Shown: one piece after another, positions 6,810 through 7,239 of the stretch
Layout of the letters: every line of letters starts with the position of its first letter
How positions within the stretch are numbered: position 1 is the stretch's first letter
Assembly (NCBI GenBank): GCA_021777685.1
Contig: JAJYDH010000336.1
Location: forward strand, 1 to 7,239
Length of the DNA stretch: 7,239 nt
Direction of reading: 5' to 3'
DNA from: Planctomycetota bacterium
Lineage (GTDB): Bacteria > Planctomycetota > Planctomycetia > Isosphaerales > Isosphaeraceae
Made by a program: the position numbers and the translations under genes
The notes under the pieces: generated by a model
The model's database searches: none
Told to the model about the DNA's origin: nothing
What the model saw: only the letters and a program-made list of their open reading frames with translations

Positions 6810-6974
6810 GCTTTTTCGAACGTCCCATCCTGGGCGGGCCCGACGCGAGCCGGTCGCTCTTCGAATCCGCGGCCTCGCCGGGCCGCGATCGGCCCCCGGC
6901 GGCCGGCGAGCCGGTCCGCCCGTGCTCCTCCGGCCCCGGCCCGGATCTCGGCGCACTCCCGGCCCGGCCCTGTC

Positions 6975-7003
6975 AATATCGGCCGGGACGGCGCCGAACT
7001 CAA
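6975..7003 (-). promoter_or_regulatory. Candidate promoter of the minus-strand unknown gene
   Basis: On the minus strand, TTGAGT (7003 to 6998) is followed after 17 bases by GATATT (6980 to 6975); each matches the sigma-70 consensus at 4 of 6 positions. Transcription would begin near 6968 and give a leader of about 170 bases. A perfect TTGACA (6976 to 6971) overlaps the -10 box but has no convincing -10 partner downstream. The call is moderate to weak. Confidence 0.35.
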
Positions 7004-7050
7004 ACCGCCCGGCCCCGGGAAATCCGACGGATCGACAAAACAGGATCAAC

Positions 7051-7077
7051 TTGCGGGTCCTCCGATTTCGATATAAG
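7051..7077 (+). promoter_or_regulatory. Candidate promoter of the gene at the right edge
   Basis: TATAAG (7072-7077) matches TATAAT at 5 of 6 positions and lies in an AT-richer patch (7063-7077). TTGCGG (7051-7056) could act as the -35 box with a short 15-base spacer. Transcription would start near 7084, about 49 bases before the proposed GTG start. The -10 is plausible; the -35 is poor. Confidence 0.4.
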
Positions 7078-7118
7078 CCCTGCGACGTGTCGGATCGCGC
7101 CGCCGGATGATGTCGGGC

Positions 7119-7125
7119 AGGAGGT
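7119..7125 (+). promoter_or_regulatory. Shine-Dalgarno site that favours a GTG start at 7133
   Basis: AGGAGGT (7119-7125) lies 7 bases before GTG at 7133, which is ideal spacing, but 16 bases before the in-frame ATG at 7142, which is too far. It therefore points to GTG as the start codon. Confidence 0.65.
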
Positions 7126-7132
7126 CGGACCG

Positions 7133-7239
7133 GTGCCGCCAATGAGAACGATCGAGGGAAATCGCCGACGCCCGCGGGCGGCCCGGCTCGCCTGCGCGGT
7201 CCTGATCGCCCTGGCCGTGGCCCCCGCCCGGGGGCAGGA
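7133..7239 (+). CDS. N-terminal fragment of a secreted or envelope protein (cut by window edge)
   Basis: Only 35 complete codons are present. From the GTG start the protein begins MPPMRTIEGNRRRPRAARL, a basic n-region, followed by a hydrophobic core (ACAVLIALAVAP) and a likely signal-peptidase site around APARGQ. This is a typical Sec signal peptide, unlike the LEPR-XLL-type N-termini of its neighbours. The in-frame ATG at 7142 is the alternative start and leaves the signal intact. The mature protein is outside the window, so no function can be given. The gene is divergent from the minus-strand unknown gene. Confidence 0.7.
   Translation, partial: MPPMRTIEGNRRRPRAARLACAVLIALAVAPARGQ

Larger units (their letters stand above)
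6797..7132. other. Divergent intergenic region, 336 bases
   Basis: This gap separates two divergently transcribed genes. It holds the ribosome site and a candidate promoter of the minus-strand gene, then a candidate promoter and ribosome site for the rightward gene. Bases 6810-6970 would be the leader of the minus-strand mRNA and contain GC-rich stems, chiefly CTCGCCGG (6874-6881) with CCGGCGAG (6903-6910) enclosing GGCCG-CGAT-CGGCC (6881-6894). Open frames here are Arg/Pro-rich and look like GC artefacts. No RNA gene or recognisable riboswitch is seen. Confidence 0.6.

Noticed and set aside
6811..6817. T-run (CTTTTTC) as an intrinsic terminator
   Set aside because: No stable GC stem directly precedes it on the + strand, and on the minus strand it is an A-run just upstream of the ribosome site.
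6797..7003. Longer start (7003) for the minus-strand unknown gene
   Set aside because: The 69 extra residues are Arg/Gly/Ala-rich, overlap the candidate promoter, and lack a ribosome site comparable to GAGGAGG before 6796.
5184..7142. 652-codon alternative frame on the minus strand overlapping the unknown gene
   Set aside because: It is Arg/Pro/Gly-rich and has no ribosome site; the neighbouring frame has a strong ribosome site and a LEPR-XLL-like N-terminus.

Overview
The window is very GC-rich (most codons end in G or C) and looks like a chromosomal segment of a planctomycete, probably of the Isosphaeraceae type. Three things point there: two large predicted exported proteins begin with versions of the LEPR-XLL N-terminal motif typical of planctomycete surface proteins; one of them combines an SLREA-type N-terminus, a parallel beta-helix and Calx-beta domains; and long spurious open frames fill every strand, as expected at this GC content. 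The taxonomic call is an inference from protein style, not from a marker gene.

Layout, left to right. Bases 1-69 hold a perfect 28-bp inverted repeat with a 13-base loop that reaches the left edge. A promoter with a perfect TATAAT box (168-196) and a Shine-Dalgarno site (256-262) precede a membrane-anchored HtrA/Deg-type serine protease (272-1447, +) with an intact His-Asp-Ser triad and one PDZ domain. A 191-base gap with two GC-rich hairpins and a short AT-rich stretch separates it from a 1184-residue surface protein (1639-5193, +). That protein has, in order, a LEPR-XLL-like N-terminus, an SLREA-type segment, a parallel beta-helix built of GN-x-IGT repeats, an Ig-like domain, two Calx-beta domains, an SbsA-like Ig domain and a basic Pro/Ala/His/Lys tail. 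Only 49 bases later, a convergent gene (5243-6796, -) encodes a 517-residue protein of unknown function that also starts with a LEPR-XLL-like motif and has a Thr/Ala-rich low-complexity linker. A 336-base divergent intergenic region with candidate promoters on both strands leads to the first 35 codons of another gene (7133 to the right edge, +), which begins with a signal peptide.

All four genes appear to act in or beyond the cytoplasmic membrane: an envelope protease, two large exported or surface proteins sharing an N-terminal sorting-type motif, and a fourth protein with a Sec signal. Nothing proves they form one pathway; the hairpins after the protease gene and the convergent and divergent arrangement suggest largely separate transcription units. 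I saw no tRNA, rRNA, CRISPR array, transposase, phage gene or defence or biosynthetic cluster. I do not see a clearly new biological system. The points most worth following are the edge palindrome, the shared N-terminal motif on two unrelated bodies, the recently duplicated beta-helix modules and the unassigned minus-strand protein.
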